Source: Colwellia sp. MB3u-45 (GTDB lineage Bacteria; Pseudomonadota; Gammaproteobacteria; Enterobacterales; Alteromonadaceae). From it: a DNA stretch of 64,000 bases. The DNA lies in contig NZ_JACGVC010000038.1 of the NCBI RefSeq assembly GCF_014077005.1, positions 1-64,000 of the forward strand. Direction: 5' to 3'. Both the position numbers and the translations under genes were made by a program. Of the stretch, positions 1 through 8,424 are shown in pieces (the stretch's first letter is position 1; each line of letters starts with the position of its first letter). A model generated the notes under the pieces. The model was not told the origin of the DNA and searched no databases. It worked only from the letters and a program-made list of their open reading frames with translations.

Positions 1-57
1 CCCATTAGTTTCTTTTGCTATAAGAGATTTAAAATCAATGGATTCAAGTGTGATCAT
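1..57 (-). CDS. N-terminal fragment of an unidentified protein, clipped by the window edge
   Basis: On the minus strand an ATG at 57-55 opens a frame that stays open for 19 codons to the edge of the window (begins MITLESIDFKSLIAKE). No convincing Shine-Dalgarno is visible just upstream, and too little is present to assign a family. It would be divergent from the gene at 507, with about 450 bp of AT-rich DNA between them. It may be a real start or chance. Confidence 0.25.
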   Translation of the reverse strand, partial: MITLESIDFKSLIAKETNG

Positions 58-506
58 AACGACTGATATCAATGTATGAAAAATGAAACCAATTAGATCA
101 CAAATTTAATCAAAATGGTATAATACACATCTTTTAGCATGTCCCCTGACTAAGGTTGTCATTTAAATTTAGCAGTAAGAACCTGCTAGTTGGTGTCTTG
201 CTGATTTATTAAAATAACCCTTTATTAATAAAGTGATCCTAGCTAGAGGTTTTCCACCCTACTTGCCAAGCCGTTGAATTTTAGTTGAGTTTATTGCGGG
301 AAATAGGCACAAGTTATTATGGTTGCCCTGATAAGTTTCTCTGATAAGTTCCTAAGTGCTATCTGGGCTGATGTTTCGCTGTGCTATATTTTTTATAATA
401 TGCTTGTATAAGTTGATTTTTTGGTATAAAAATCACAACAATCGTCTTTTTGCACTCTACGATGAGAGAAAGGAATGATTATGACCAATATCGATTAGGA
501 ATATAA
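58..506. other. intergenic region upstream of the GNAT-nitrilase gene
   Basis: About 450 bp of AT-rich DNA with no gene of useful length. Just before the next gene there is a five-codon reading frame (ATG at 481, stop 496-498, peptide MTNID) with its own AAAGGA-like Shine-Dalgarno. It ends 8 nt before the ATG at 507 and could be a translational leader or chance. No clear -35/-10 pair was assigned. Confidence 0.4.
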
Positions 507-2033
507 ATGGAAGCAAATAGCGTTACCGTCCGTCATTTAACTTTACAAGATATGACAGAGCTTCGACAGGCGAGTGAATCAGTTTACCTTAATAAAGAAT
601 TAGCCACGTGGAATGAATCTACGGTAAAAGCTTTATTAACTAAATTTCCAGATGGGCAAATCTGTGTGGTGGTTGATGGCGTTGTAGTCGGCTGTGCCTT
701 TTCATTAATCATCGAATATGCTGATTTTGGTGATGAACATACTTATGCTGAAATCACGAGCGACATGACATTTGATAATCATGATCCCAAAGGTGATTCT
801 TTGTATGGTATTGAGGTTTTTATCCATCCTAATTATCGTGGTTTACGTTTGGCTAGACGTTTGTACGATGCGCGTAAAGAACTTTGCGAAAACTTGAATT
901 TGCGCGCTATTGTAGCGGGTGGACGTATGCCTAACTATGCACAGCATGCTGACAAAATGAGTGCAAAGCAGTACATTGAAAAAGTTAAAATTAAAGAATT
1001 ATATGATCCGGTATTAAGTTTTCAGCTTGCCAATGATTTTTATGTCCGCAAGTTACTGACCGGTTACTTATCGGGTGATAAGGAATCAATGGAATATGCC
1101 ACGTTACTGGAATGGCCAAATATTTTTTATACTAAATCGGTAAAACTGATCAATGCCCCACGCTCAGAAGTGCGTTTAGGTTTAGTGCAATGGCAAATGC
1201 GTTCAATGAAAAGCATTGATGATTTATTTGAACAAATGGAATTTTATGTCGATGCCGTCTCAGATTACAAAAGTGACTTTGTCTTGTTTCCTGAATTGTT
1301 TAATGCCCCATTGATGGCCGAATTTAATCACTTACGTTTAACTGAAAGTATTCGCCGGTTAGCGGAATATACTGAACAAATTCGCGATAAATTTATCGAA
1401 TTTGCCATTAGTTACAATATTAATATTATTACCGGTAGTATGCCGTTTTTTGTTGATGGCAATCTTTATAACTCGGGTTTTTTGTGTCGTCGTGATGGTT
1501 CATGGGAGCGTTATGATAAAATTCATTTAACGCCAGCAGAAGTGCGTAGCTGGTCTATGGTGGGTGGTAAAAATCTCAAGGTGTTTGATACTGACTGTGG
1601 CAAAATTGGTATCATGATTTGTTATGATGTCGAATTTCCAGAGTACTCGAGAATACTGGCCGATCAAGGGATGAATATTTTGTTTGTGCCCTTCTTAACC
1701 GACACCCAAAATGGTTACACACGAGTACGTCACTGTGCGATGGCAAGAGCGATTGAAAATGAGTGCTATGTCGCCATTGCTGGCGCAGTAGGTAATTTGC
1801 CAAAAGTGAATAATATGGATATTCAATATGCGCAATCTGCCGTCTTTACGCCGTCTGACTTTGCTTTCCCCACTACAGGGATTAAAGCAGAAGCAACACC
1901 CAATTCAGAAATGACCGTTATCGTCGACGTAAATTTAGATTTATTAAAGCAGTTACATAATCATGGCTCTGTACATACCATGCGAGATAGACGTCATGAT
2001 TTGTATAGCATTACCGAGCATGACAAAGCTTAG
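507..2033 (+). CDS. fusion of GNAT acetyltransferase and nitrilase-superfamily amidohydrolase
   Basis: A 508-residue two-domain protein. Residues about 5-200 look like a GNAT N-acetyltransferase, with an acetyl-CoA-binding stretch around HPNYRGLRLARRLYDA (about 107-122). Residues about 225-495 are a carbon-nitrogen hydrolase with the full Glu-Lys-Cys triad visible: E263 in FPELFNAP, K338 in YDKIHLTP and C372 in MICYDVEFPE. Such hydrolases cleave amide or nitrile C-N bonds, and the fused acetyltransferase suggests acylation of an amine on the same or a linked substrate. The substrate is unknown. The ATG at 507 has an AGGA Shine-Dalgarno 8 nt upstream. No operon partner is evident. Cytoplasmic; no signal peptide. 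Confidence 0.85.
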   Translation: MEANSVTVRHLTLQDMTELRQASESVYLNKELATWNESTVKALLTKFPDGQICVVVDGVVVGCAFSLIIEYADFGDEHTYAEITSDMTFDNHDPKGDSLYGIEVFIHPNYRGLRLARRLYDARKELCENLNLRAIVAGGRMPNYAQHADKMSAKQYIEKVKIKELYDPVLSFQLANDFYVRKLLTGYLSGDKESMEYATLLEWPNIFYTKSVKLINAPRSEVRLGLVQWQMRSMKSIDDLFEQMEFYVDAVSDYKSDFVLFPELFNAPLMAEFNHLRLTESIRRLAEYTEQIRDKFIEFAISYNINIITGSMPFFVDGNLYNSGFLCRRDGSWERYDKIHLTPAEVRSWSMVGGKNLKVFDTDCGKIGIMICYDVEFPEYSRILADQGMNILFVPFLTDTQNGYTRVRHCAMARAIENECYVAIAGAVGNLPKVNNMDIQYAQSAVFTPSDFAFPTTGIKAEATPNSEMTVIVDVNLDLLKQLHNHGSVHTMRDRRHDLYSITEHDKA

Positions 2034-2408
2034 TTGGTCAGTAGGTTATCGATAGCATACATTAACCACTGGAAAATCTGTCGGTTCAAAGCACCTGAAA
2101 TCGAATCTAACGCTTCAGGTGCTGATTTGAAATATAGCGACTATTTTGTGGGCAAAGTTTTCGACAAAATAGCCGAATTTGGTCTGACGCCTAGATGGGC
2201 GATATTTGAAAGTTTACTCTGACACTGACCCTAAATTTGCGTTAACAACCTAGCTGTTTTTATCAGTGAGTGTTGGCTTAATTTCATGCTTATTTTCGCA
2301 CGACTCATATCACTTACCCCCCAATAATAGAAGGATGCAGGGATATTCAAGCAGCTTAGCTATAAATATCCCACAAATACCTAGTACCTAGAGTTTAGAG
2401 TTTAGAGT
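2034..2408. other. intergenic region with two inverted repeats
   Basis: Two successive hairpins follow the fusion gene. One has a 10-bp perfect stem (2090-2099 with 2114-2123, AGCACCTGAA/TTCAGGTGCT). The other has a 9-bp stem (2141-2149 with 2164-2172, CTATTTTGT/ACAAAATAG). Both have 14-nt loops. Neither is followed by a good T-run, so they are only weak terminator candidates. A 62-codon frame (2034-2222) begins directly after the stop codon but has no ribosome-binding site and no recognisable content. Confidence 0.4.
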
Positions 2409-3269
2409 TTATTTTCGTTTTGCGATCAAGAGTGCTGCCACAATTAACAGTGATCCTATAGCAAGCCTGAGCAGTTCTTCTGGTGATCCGCCCTTAGCTT
2501 CACCAAAAATAAATAAGGAGGCAAACATAGCCAGTGGCACAACCGCATTGTTAAACGTGGCTAATACCCCGACACTGGTTTGGGTTGCGCCTTTATTCCA
2601 AAAGAAGAAACCAAGCCCTGAGGCAATGAAGCCCATATAAACTAAAACCAACCACTGCGTTGGTGTTGCGTCTAAAGGAATAGGAGGCTGCGAAGAAATT
2701 AACAGTGTCGCTATGCTAGTAAAAATCGCCGCACCTAGGTATAAAAAACCAAATACAGAGCTATCACTAATATTTGGTCTGTCTTGTTTCCAATCGCGAT
2801 AATAAACTTGGCCAAAAGCAAAAGCCATATTGGCTATTTGCATCAGGCAAAACCCTAACCAAATTTCGCTTGAGTCTATATCGTCCATTTTTATAACCGC
2901 AGCGCCAAAAACAGACAGTAGTGTCGCCACTAAATACCAAGGCGTAAAAAAACGCTGTCGAAGATCGTTGATAATAACGATATAAAGTGGCGTAAACACG
3001 CTAAATAGCGCCACTAAATGAGATGGTATATAACGAAAAGCGGAAAGATAACAGGTATACATGACACCGTATTGCAATGCGCCAAGCAGTATCAGTTGCC
3101 ATTTTTCCTGCCGGTTGGTGTTCGCCAGTTTTATAAAGGGCAGAAAAGCAATCAGCGCAAATAATAGTCGGGTATCGGCTATTTGAAGTGGGTCTAGACC
3201 TTTGAGCGTGTTGCCTATAAGACCAAAAGAAAAAGCCCAAATTAGCGTAGGTATCACGAGATAAATCAT
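2409..3269 (-). CDS. EamA/DMT-family inner-membrane transporter
   Basis: 286 residues, almost entirely hydrophobic, arranged as about ten membrane segments in two five-helix halves, as in the drug/metabolite transporter (EamA) superfamily. The N-terminus MIYLVIPTLIWAFSFGLIG and the second-half signature around ASGLGFFFWNKGATQTSVG are typical of the family. These proteins export metabolites or amino-acid-like compounds; the substrate here cannot be deduced. A 50-bp palindrome and a terminator separate it from the TonB receptor gene upstream on the same strand, so it is probably transcribed separately. Family assignment is secure; function is generic. Confidence 0.85.
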   Translation of the reverse strand: MIYLVIPTLIWAFSFGLIGNTLKGLDPLQIADTRLLFALIAFLPFIKLANTNRQEKWQLILLGALQYGVMYTCYLSAFRYIPSHLVALFSVFTPLYIVIINDLRQRFFTPWYLVATLLSVFGAAVIKMDDIDSSEIWLGFCLMQIANMAFAFGQVYYRDWKQDRPNISDSSVFGFLYLGAAIFTSIATLLISSQPPIPLDATPTQWLVLVYMGFIASGLGFFFWNKGATQTSVGVLATFNNAVVPLAMFASLFIFGEAKGGSPEELLRLAIGSLLIVAALLIAKRK

Positions 3270-3296
3270 TCAAGGTCTCTAATAATTAAGGTTAGT

Positions 3297-3346
3297 TTAT
3301 TCAGTAGCATTTGAAATAGTTAACTATTTCAAATGCTACTGAATAA
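3297..3346. repeat. perfect 50-bp palindrome
   Basis: Positions 3297-3346 read identically on both strands: 25-nt arms with no loop and the centre at TTAA (3320-3323). It lies about 27 bp upstream of the EamA gene start, between that gene and the terminator of the TonB receptor gene. Arms this long without a spacer are unusual. It could be a cruciform or transcription hairpin, a binding site, or a mobile-element footprint. Confidence 0.85.
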
Positions 3347-3350
3347 TAAT

Positions 3351-3378
3351 TCGACCCCAGCCAATAAGCTGGGGTCGA
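3351..3378 (-). terminator. hairpin terminator downstream of the TonB receptor gene
   Basis: An 11-bp GC-rich perfect stem (TCGACCCCAGC / GCTGGGGTCGA, loop CAATAA) starting 21 bp past the receptor stop codon on the minus strand. The following minus-strand sequence is AT-rich but not a pure T-run. Confidence 0.6.
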
Positions 3379-3398
3379 TGCAAATGCTTTTAACCATG

Positions 3399-5306
3399 TT
3401 ACCAGTGGTAGGTAGCACTAAGCGTGTATTGCTCTCCGCGTCCAGGCGTACCTGGTACTTCTTCAAAAGATTCATCCCAAAGATTATCTGCTGCAAGCAC
3501 AATATCTAAACCGTCAAACTGCGTAGGAGAAATCTTTACCGTAAGGTGGGTAAATAAAGCGTCGTCATCACCGTTTCTAAGGATATTTTCTTCTTGTTTG
3601 CGCCACTCGTTATCAACACGGACTTCAACAATGTCGGTTGGGTGCCAAATAAGCCCTAAGGTTACGCGGTGATCTGGGTAGTTCAAGGCATAAAAGCTAG
3701 CATCGATATCCGCAGCACCATAATTTTCAGACTTGTCAAAGAAGGTATAGCTAGTGATAATTTCTGCATGCTCAAAACGCTTTACCGCCAATAACTCTAA
3801 ACCTAGCGTATCGATATCGACCGGATTTGCAGAACGCGCAGAGGTTGAACTCAAGCTATAAGTCCAATCGGTTAAATCATCATCTTGTCGATAAAAAATA
3901 GCCGCATCAAGACGCCAAGTTTCTCGATCTAATGCCAAGCCTAATTCAATGTTTTTAGTGGTTTCTCGCTCAAGATCATAGTTACTTCTAAATAATCCAC
4001 CTTTATTACTGCCCCCTATAGCAGTATAACCTGCCACTTGACTCGCTTCTGCATAAGAGAAATAAAGTGTTTGTGAGCTGTCATCAGCATTGATGATATT
4101 CCACGTTATATCACCAATTAGTGATACTTGTGAGTCGTCGCGGTTAGTGTCGTCAAAAGCAGCACCAAGACGAACAGTTAACTGTTGATCCTCTTGTAGA
4201 TCCATTCGATATTCAGGCAAAACACTGAGTTTGTAATAATGGCGTGAGGTAAAGTTATTTTCAAGCGTAGTTGATTCAATCTTGTCTGCTATAAACTGAC
4301 TTGAGTAATTCAGGGCAAATGATGCTGTTTGTGCATGGCGACCAGAAACTGCTATCGATTTAACCTCAGTTTCATGAAAGGCTTGAAATACATCAGGGTT
4401 TTCACGCGAAAAAACATAATGGTCATTGTTACGACGAAAATACGTGGAAATTTCAAAGCTGCTGTCTTGTGCATACTGCTGTTGATGATTGAGTATTAAT
4501 AATCGCGTTTTAATGTCTTCAGTTTCATTAACATTAAATGGCGTGTACATATTTGGCCAGCCAAAAAACTTTTCTTGAGAGCCAAAAAACAGATCAGTTT
4601 GTGATGATGGCCCAACTAACTGAATACGACCAGAAGCACGTTGAAAGTCATGGTCGCCATTCTCTATTGTACCGTCACTTTCAGAGCGAGAATATTCAGC
4701 TTCAACACCGATAGTCCAATCGGTATAATCAGCCAATGCCATACTAACGCCACTGTGTACGCGTTGTAGATTAAAGTTATTGTTACCTGCGCCAATTGAA
4801 GCACTACCTGCGGTTTTTATGGCTGTCCAGTCGCGAGAAACTGTGCCTACCGAGCTGTTAACACCGAGTAGAGCATTGTCTGCACCGGTCAGTATATTAG
4901 CGTTAGATAACATTTCCTGAGCAATAGGAATTTCAGCAAAGTAATGTCCGGTTTGCGGATCAAGTAAGGTCGCGCTACCCACCCTAAAGCCAGTATTTTC
5001 GAAAATACCACCACGAATAGTTACATCGGCTTGAGCTTCTGCCATATTGCGCGACTGTAGGTCAACGCGCGGATCATATTCTAGGTTTGAAACTGGCGAA
5101 CCAAAGGTGCCCACAGGTTTAGTATTAGCCGTGGTTGAAGCCTCAATCGTAATTCGCTCAATATTATTACTGACTTTTTTACTTACATCCTTACTTACAT
5201 CATGAGTTAAATCATTACTTACATCATGAGTATCCTCGGCTGCCGATGAAAAGCTTGATAGGCTAAATAATAAAACGGGCAAAGCAATTGGTACAACTCG
5301 AATCAT
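3399..5306 (-). CDS. TonB-dependent outer-membrane receptor
   Basis: 635 residues with a signal peptide (MIRVVPIALPVLLFSLSSFS..A), a TonB-box-like segment IERITIEAS near residue 49, a plug region (about 60-160, including TIRGGIFENTGFRVG) and a long amphipathic beta-barrel ending in the aromatic C-terminus YHW used for outer-membrane insertion. These receptors import iron chelates, cobalamin or other scarce ligands using TonB energy; the length is near that of BtuB-like receptors but the ligand is unknown. The mature N-terminus carries an in-frame repeat of the type THDVSxD / KDVSKxVS, encoded by a 16-nt direct repeat at 5191-5206 and 5215-5230. No cobalamin riboswitch was found upstream. Confidence 0.85.
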   Translation of the reverse strand: MIRVVPIALPVLLFSLSSFSSAAEDTHDVSNDLTHDVSKDVSKKVSNNIERITIEASTTANTKPVGTFGSPVSNLEYDPRVDLQSRNMAEAQADVTIRGGIFENTGFRVGSATLLDPQTGHYFAEIPIAQEMLSNANILTGADNALLGVNSSVGTVSRDWTAIKTAGSASIGAGNNNFNLQRVHSGVSMALADYTDWTIGVEAEYSRSESDGTIENGDHDFQRASGRIQLVGPSSQTDLFFGSQEKFFGWPNMYTPFNVNETEDIKTRLLILNHQQQYAQDSSFEISTYFRRNNDHYVFSRENPDVFQAFHETEVKSIAVSGRHAQTASFALNYSSQFIADKIESTTLENNFTSRHYYKLSVLPEYRMDLQEDQQLTVRLGAAFDDTNRDDSQVSLIGDITWNIINADDSSQTLYFSYAEASQVAGYTAIGGSNKGGLFRSNYDLERETTKNIELGLALDRETWRLDAAIFYRQDDDLTDWTYSLSSTSARSANPVDIDTLGLELLAVKRFEHAEIITSYTFFDKSENYGAADIDASFYALNYPDHRVTLGLIWHPTDIVEVRVDNEWRKQEENILRNGDDDALFTHLTVKISPTQFDGLDIVLAADNLWDESFEEVPGTPGRGEQYTLSATYHW

Positions 5307-5708
5307 GTTAATCTTCTCTATTTACACTGCTTGATCTTTAAGTAAAAACGATTTTATGTATTCCCTAACTCACCCAACTATATAACCCAGTAGCAGAAAG
5401 AGCTATTGCTCATCTTTGTGCTAACAATAGGATAAACATATGGGAACAACCAAACGAAAATATCGTAAGATAAAGTTGAGGTTTATTTGAAAGGTAGTAA
5501 TCGTTACGTGAATCAGTATTATATCTTAGCGGGTAAAATATTACACATGGTAACCATGCTCAACTGACAACGGTTTACAACTGGATATATAACAAACACA
5601 CCTAGAAAAAACAGCGCAGTAAGAACAAAGTAATAACAGTTACTCGCTATTGCCATAATCAATAACATAACGCATAAAACTTAATTCACCTCTTATAAAG
5701 GCTAGCAA
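5307..5708. other. divergent intergenic region between the TonB receptor and msrA
   Basis: About 400 bp of AT-rich sequence with no gene. It must contain the divergent promoters of the receptor and msrA. A short palindrome CATGGTAACCATG lies at 5546-5558. Nothing resembling a B12 box or a Fur box was convincing. Confidence 0.4.
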
Positions 5709-6221
5709 TTGATAAAAACACAACAACATAATAAGCAGGCTACCAGGACGCAAGAAATTATTTATTTCGCCGGCGGTTGCCTTTGGGGTGTGCAAGAATT
5801 TATGAAGCACTTACCTGGCATTTTTACCACAGAAGCAGGTCGAGCTAATGGCTTAACCGATTGCACCAACACTAGTTATGATGGCTATGCAGAGTGTGTG
5901 AAAGTAACCTTCTACCCAAGCGCTGTTAATCTTGATGAGTTAATAGGTTACTTTTTTGAAATTATTGACCCTTACAGCGTCAATAAGCAAGGCGAAGATA
6001 TTGGTAAAAAATACCGCACAGGCATATACAGTCAACACACTAGTCACCTCAAAACGGCTATCGAGTATATTGCCCGCCACGACGATGGCGATAGGATGGT
6101 GGTTGAAGTTTTGCCGCTGCTCAATTATGTGAAAAGCGATGAAGAACACCAAGAAAGATTAACTCGCTTTCCCGATGATTATTGTCATATTCCTAAGCAG
6201 ATATTACATAAATACAAGTAG
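5709..6221 (+). CDS. msrA: peptide methionine sulfoxide reductase MsrA
   Basis: 170 residues containing the MsrA active-site region YFAGGCLWGVQEF, with the catalytic cysteine C24 (GCLWG in place of the usual GCFWG), plus the downstream stretches GYAECVKVTFYP and YRTGIYSQ typical of the family. It reduces methionine-S-sulfoxide in proteins and free methionine, using thioredoxin. There is no ATG before the active site. TTG at 5709 is taken as the start because AAAGG lies 8 nt upstream (5696-5700). Stand-alone gene, cytoplasmic. Confidence 0.9.
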   Translation: MIKTQQHNKQATRTQEIIYFAGGCLWGVQEFMKHLPGIFTTEAGRANGLTDCTNTSYDGYAECVKVTFYPSAVNLDELIGYFFEIIDPYSVNKQGEDIGKKYRTGIYSQHTSHLKTAIEYIARHDDGDRMVVEVLPLLNYVKSDEEHQERLTRFPDDYCHIPKQILHKYK

Positions 6222-6969
6222 CGTTAAAAAACGACCTTATGCCAATATTTAGCTATCTAGACAAAGTGATACATTAATTTAAAACATCATGTATAAACCT
6301 AAAAAATGATGGCATTTATTTCAAGGTTCACAGATTTAGCCTGCGCTAGTGAAAAATTTAAAATTATCACTAGCCAAAGAATGCAACATCAAGTTCATTC
6401 GATAGTCGACTCATAAACCCGACAATATATCCGAAAAAAAGCGGCTGGCATTAAGGGCTATCCACTTAGCCCAACCGACCACTAAATGTTGTGTTTACTA
6501 GATTTAACCTCTTCGATCACTTATGCCACACTGCTGACCTAAATCAGATACAAAAAAGCAGCCCTATTTAGACTGCTTTGTGCCATTTGCAGTCATTGAA
6601 GTTTTTGATGCGACTGTGTAATGATTATCTAAAAGTGGTTACTGTACACCTGCTAAATGCGTCTAGTGAACTAGCAGATTTTTAGGATAATGACCTATGG
6701 AAATTTAGCGATAAATCCAAATCAACGCCTCTTGAACGCATTGATTTGGATTTGCCACGTCATTAATTTAAGTTTAAATTTTTCACCTGAAAATTAGACA
6801 AAATTAGTAAATGGACTATCTTTAAACTGGTAAATGCAGGGATTTAGTGTATGGAGAGTTTATCCTCATTAGTCCTTAATTTCCTTAGCTTTAATAACCA
6901 CTTATCAAGTAACTAGTTTAGTAAAACACGCGCGTCTGCTAAAAAAGCGTTATAAATGAGGGTAATGAT
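6222..6969. other. long intergenic region with several hairpins and a repeat copy
   Basis: About 750 bp without a gene. It contains the repeat copy at 6453-6493, a weak 7-bp hairpin AAAGCAG/CTGCTTT (6555-6579), and a 13-bp perfect stem AAATCCAAATCAA / TTGATTTGGATTT (6713-6725 with 6741-6753, 15-nt loop). The promoter of the PEP-CTERM gene must lie at the right end; GAGGG at 6957-6961 is its likely ribosome-binding site. Confidence 0.45.
6453..6493 (-). repeat. 41-nt structured repeat, copy A (inverted relative to copy B)
   Basis: Read on the minus strand this copy begins CACAACATTTAGTGGT and ends with the hairpin GGGCTAAGTGGATAGCCC. It matches the plus-strand sequence at 10242-10282 with only a few differences. 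Each copy contains two small hairpins (CCAC..GTGG-like and GGGCTA..TAGCCC). Confidence 0.7.
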
Positions 6970-7425
6970 ATGAAGAGAACTATAGTTCATTTACTGTTTT
7001 ATATTTTTGCAGCATGCCAAACAGCAAATGCAACAATAATTAATTATAATCAAGCTGATTTAAGTCTCATTACTTCTTTTGAAGTTAACATACGTGGTTC
7101 TCTCGAGAGTATAGAGCTAACTAGAGAAAACTGGTGGCATATTTCTGATGAGGATTACCTTAGTAGTATTCTTGTGTTGTCGCTTGATACTACTCTTGGA
7201 AAGATTACTTATACTGAGAATGTATTCGAAATTATAAACGGCGAACGAATATTTAAGGAGACAAGATTCATAGACAGGGGTGATTTTGAATGGGTTAAGG
7301 TAAATAACGTAAATATTCCAATTCCAGAACCAAGCTCTGACTACTTACTCTTGTTGGGTTTGCTGATTATGCTGGTCAGTAATTATCTTATCGTACAAAA
7401 GAAACGTAATTTCCACACACTATAG
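6970..7425 (+). CDS. PEP-CTERM-anchored exported protein, unknown function
   Basis: 151 residues. An N-terminal signal peptide (MKRTIVHLLFYIFAACQTANA) is followed by about 95 residues with no recognised domain. The C-terminal tripartite sorting signal is IPEPSS, then a hydrophobic segment (DYLLLLGLLIMLVSNYLI), then a basic tail (VQKKRN). PEP-CTERM proteins are processed by an exosortase and exported to the cell surface or exopolysaccharide matrix; no exosortase is in this window. GAGGG lies upstream of the ATG. No neighbour is close, and long non-coding DNA lies on both sides. Confidence 0.75.
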   Translation: MKRTIVHLLFYIFAACQTANATIINYNQADLSLITSFEVNIRGSLESIELTRENWWHISDEDYLSSILVLSLDTTLGKITYTENVFEIINGERIFKETRFIDRGDFEWVKVNNVNIPIPEPSSDYLLLLGLLIMLVSNYLIVQKKRNFHTL

Positions 7426-7488
7426 ATCAAGTGCACTGTGAAGGCGCACACGAGCAAAAACCAAAAGGTTGTGTGCAACACACTTCTA

Positions 7489-7899
7489 ATCGGGTAGCCG
7501 AAGGTGTCTAATCTCCGGCCCCACAATACTCTCCATACGGCTCCGCACAGGGCATTCTCCAAAGATGTTTAGAACAAACTGGCAGGTGAGCTCCAATTGA
7601 CCCAATCCCGGTTACGACAATCTCAGCTCCACCAATCCCAAAGCCCGGTCGGGTATAGCTTACCTTTGCCATCCGCTACTAGTTAGAATTTAATAATTCA
7701 ATCGTAATTTAGTGGTGAACTTCCTACACAGGACTTCACCTCATTTGCTTATGCCTATGACGTGGTCAAGGTTTTCCAGACACACCAGTTAAGCAGCTTT
7801 TCTTAACTCTACTATGTCCCACTCAAACTGATTTAGACTCTTGTAATCCAAATATGAGTTTAAACAAGTCGTCGCATCAGACGTGTGCAAACGGCGCAC
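7489..7899 (-). mobile_element. candidate ORF-less (degenerate) group II intron, about 411 nt
   Basis: On the minus strand the segment begins GTGCGCCG at 7899, matching the GUGYG 5' end of bacterial group II introns, and ends ..CTACCCGAT at 7489. The last 100 nt contain GTGCGGAGCCGTATGG followed by a G-rich stem and CTTCGGCTACCCGAT, resembling domain V/VI endings. Internal stretches such as GAGGTGAAGTCCTGTG also look like domain I elements. No reverse transcriptase/maturase frame is present, so if real it has lost or never carried the ORF. Assignment is by remembered sequence features, not by folding. Confidence 0.45.
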
Positions 7900-8323
7900 G
7901 CCTCTCTTTTAAATCTTTGAGGGACTGTAAGTTGGCAAACTATCGTGTATTAATCAACTGTTTTCACATAATTCAGAATTTAGAACAAGTGCTTCCCCCC
8001 TGCTGTGCAAACCAGCTCTGAATATTGCTTTTATTCAAACAGACTTATCTGAGGCGGTGCTCTACTTTGTGGGGGCAATATTTCGACGACTTCGTCATTT
8101 ATTGTATTCAGGTGACTGAGTATCTTTTAGATCACAAATGGATATTCAATGGTTAGAATAACTGGGGCTGAACGTCCGGTTATCGCTCTAAAAAGACATT
8201 AACCTTTTCAGATTTTTACGTCAACATTGCGCACAAAGTGATCATTAATAATTCAAAACTGACTAGCGGCAATGGTGATTTGTTACGACGGTCCGGTTAG
8301 ATTAAATAAAGTAATGTAGACTC

Positions 8324-8352
8324 TGAGTATGTGCAATTTTTGCACGTACTCA
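8324..8352. repeat. 13-bp hairpin
   Basis: TGAGTATGTGCAA (8324-8336) pairs with TTGCACGTACTCA (8340-8352) across a 3-nt loop, with one G-U-type mismatch. It lies in gene-free DNA and is not followed by a T-run. Confidence 0.6.
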
Positions 8353-8385
8353 TGACCTCGAAGGTGCATGCTTCAATATAGCCTA

Positions 8386-8424
8386 TTACTATCTTTTACT
8401 AAAAAAATTAGTAAAAGATAGTAA
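8386..8424. repeat. 17-bp perfect hairpin with a 5-nt A loop
   Basis: TTACTATCTTTTACTAA (8386-8402) and its exact reverse complement (8408-8424) flank AAAAA. It is very stable for its AT content and lies 34 nt after the preceding hairpin. Possible roles are an RNA processing or termination structure, or an element end. No gene is adjacent. Confidence 0.7.

Noticed and set aside
2034-2222. 62-codon frame directly after the GNAT-nitrilase gene
   Set aside because: No ribosome-binding site, spans two inverted repeats, and no recognisable composition or domain.
5307-5460. Cobalamin riboswitch upstream of the TonB receptor
   Set aside because: The receptor is BtuB-sized, but no B12 box was found on the minus strand in the leader.
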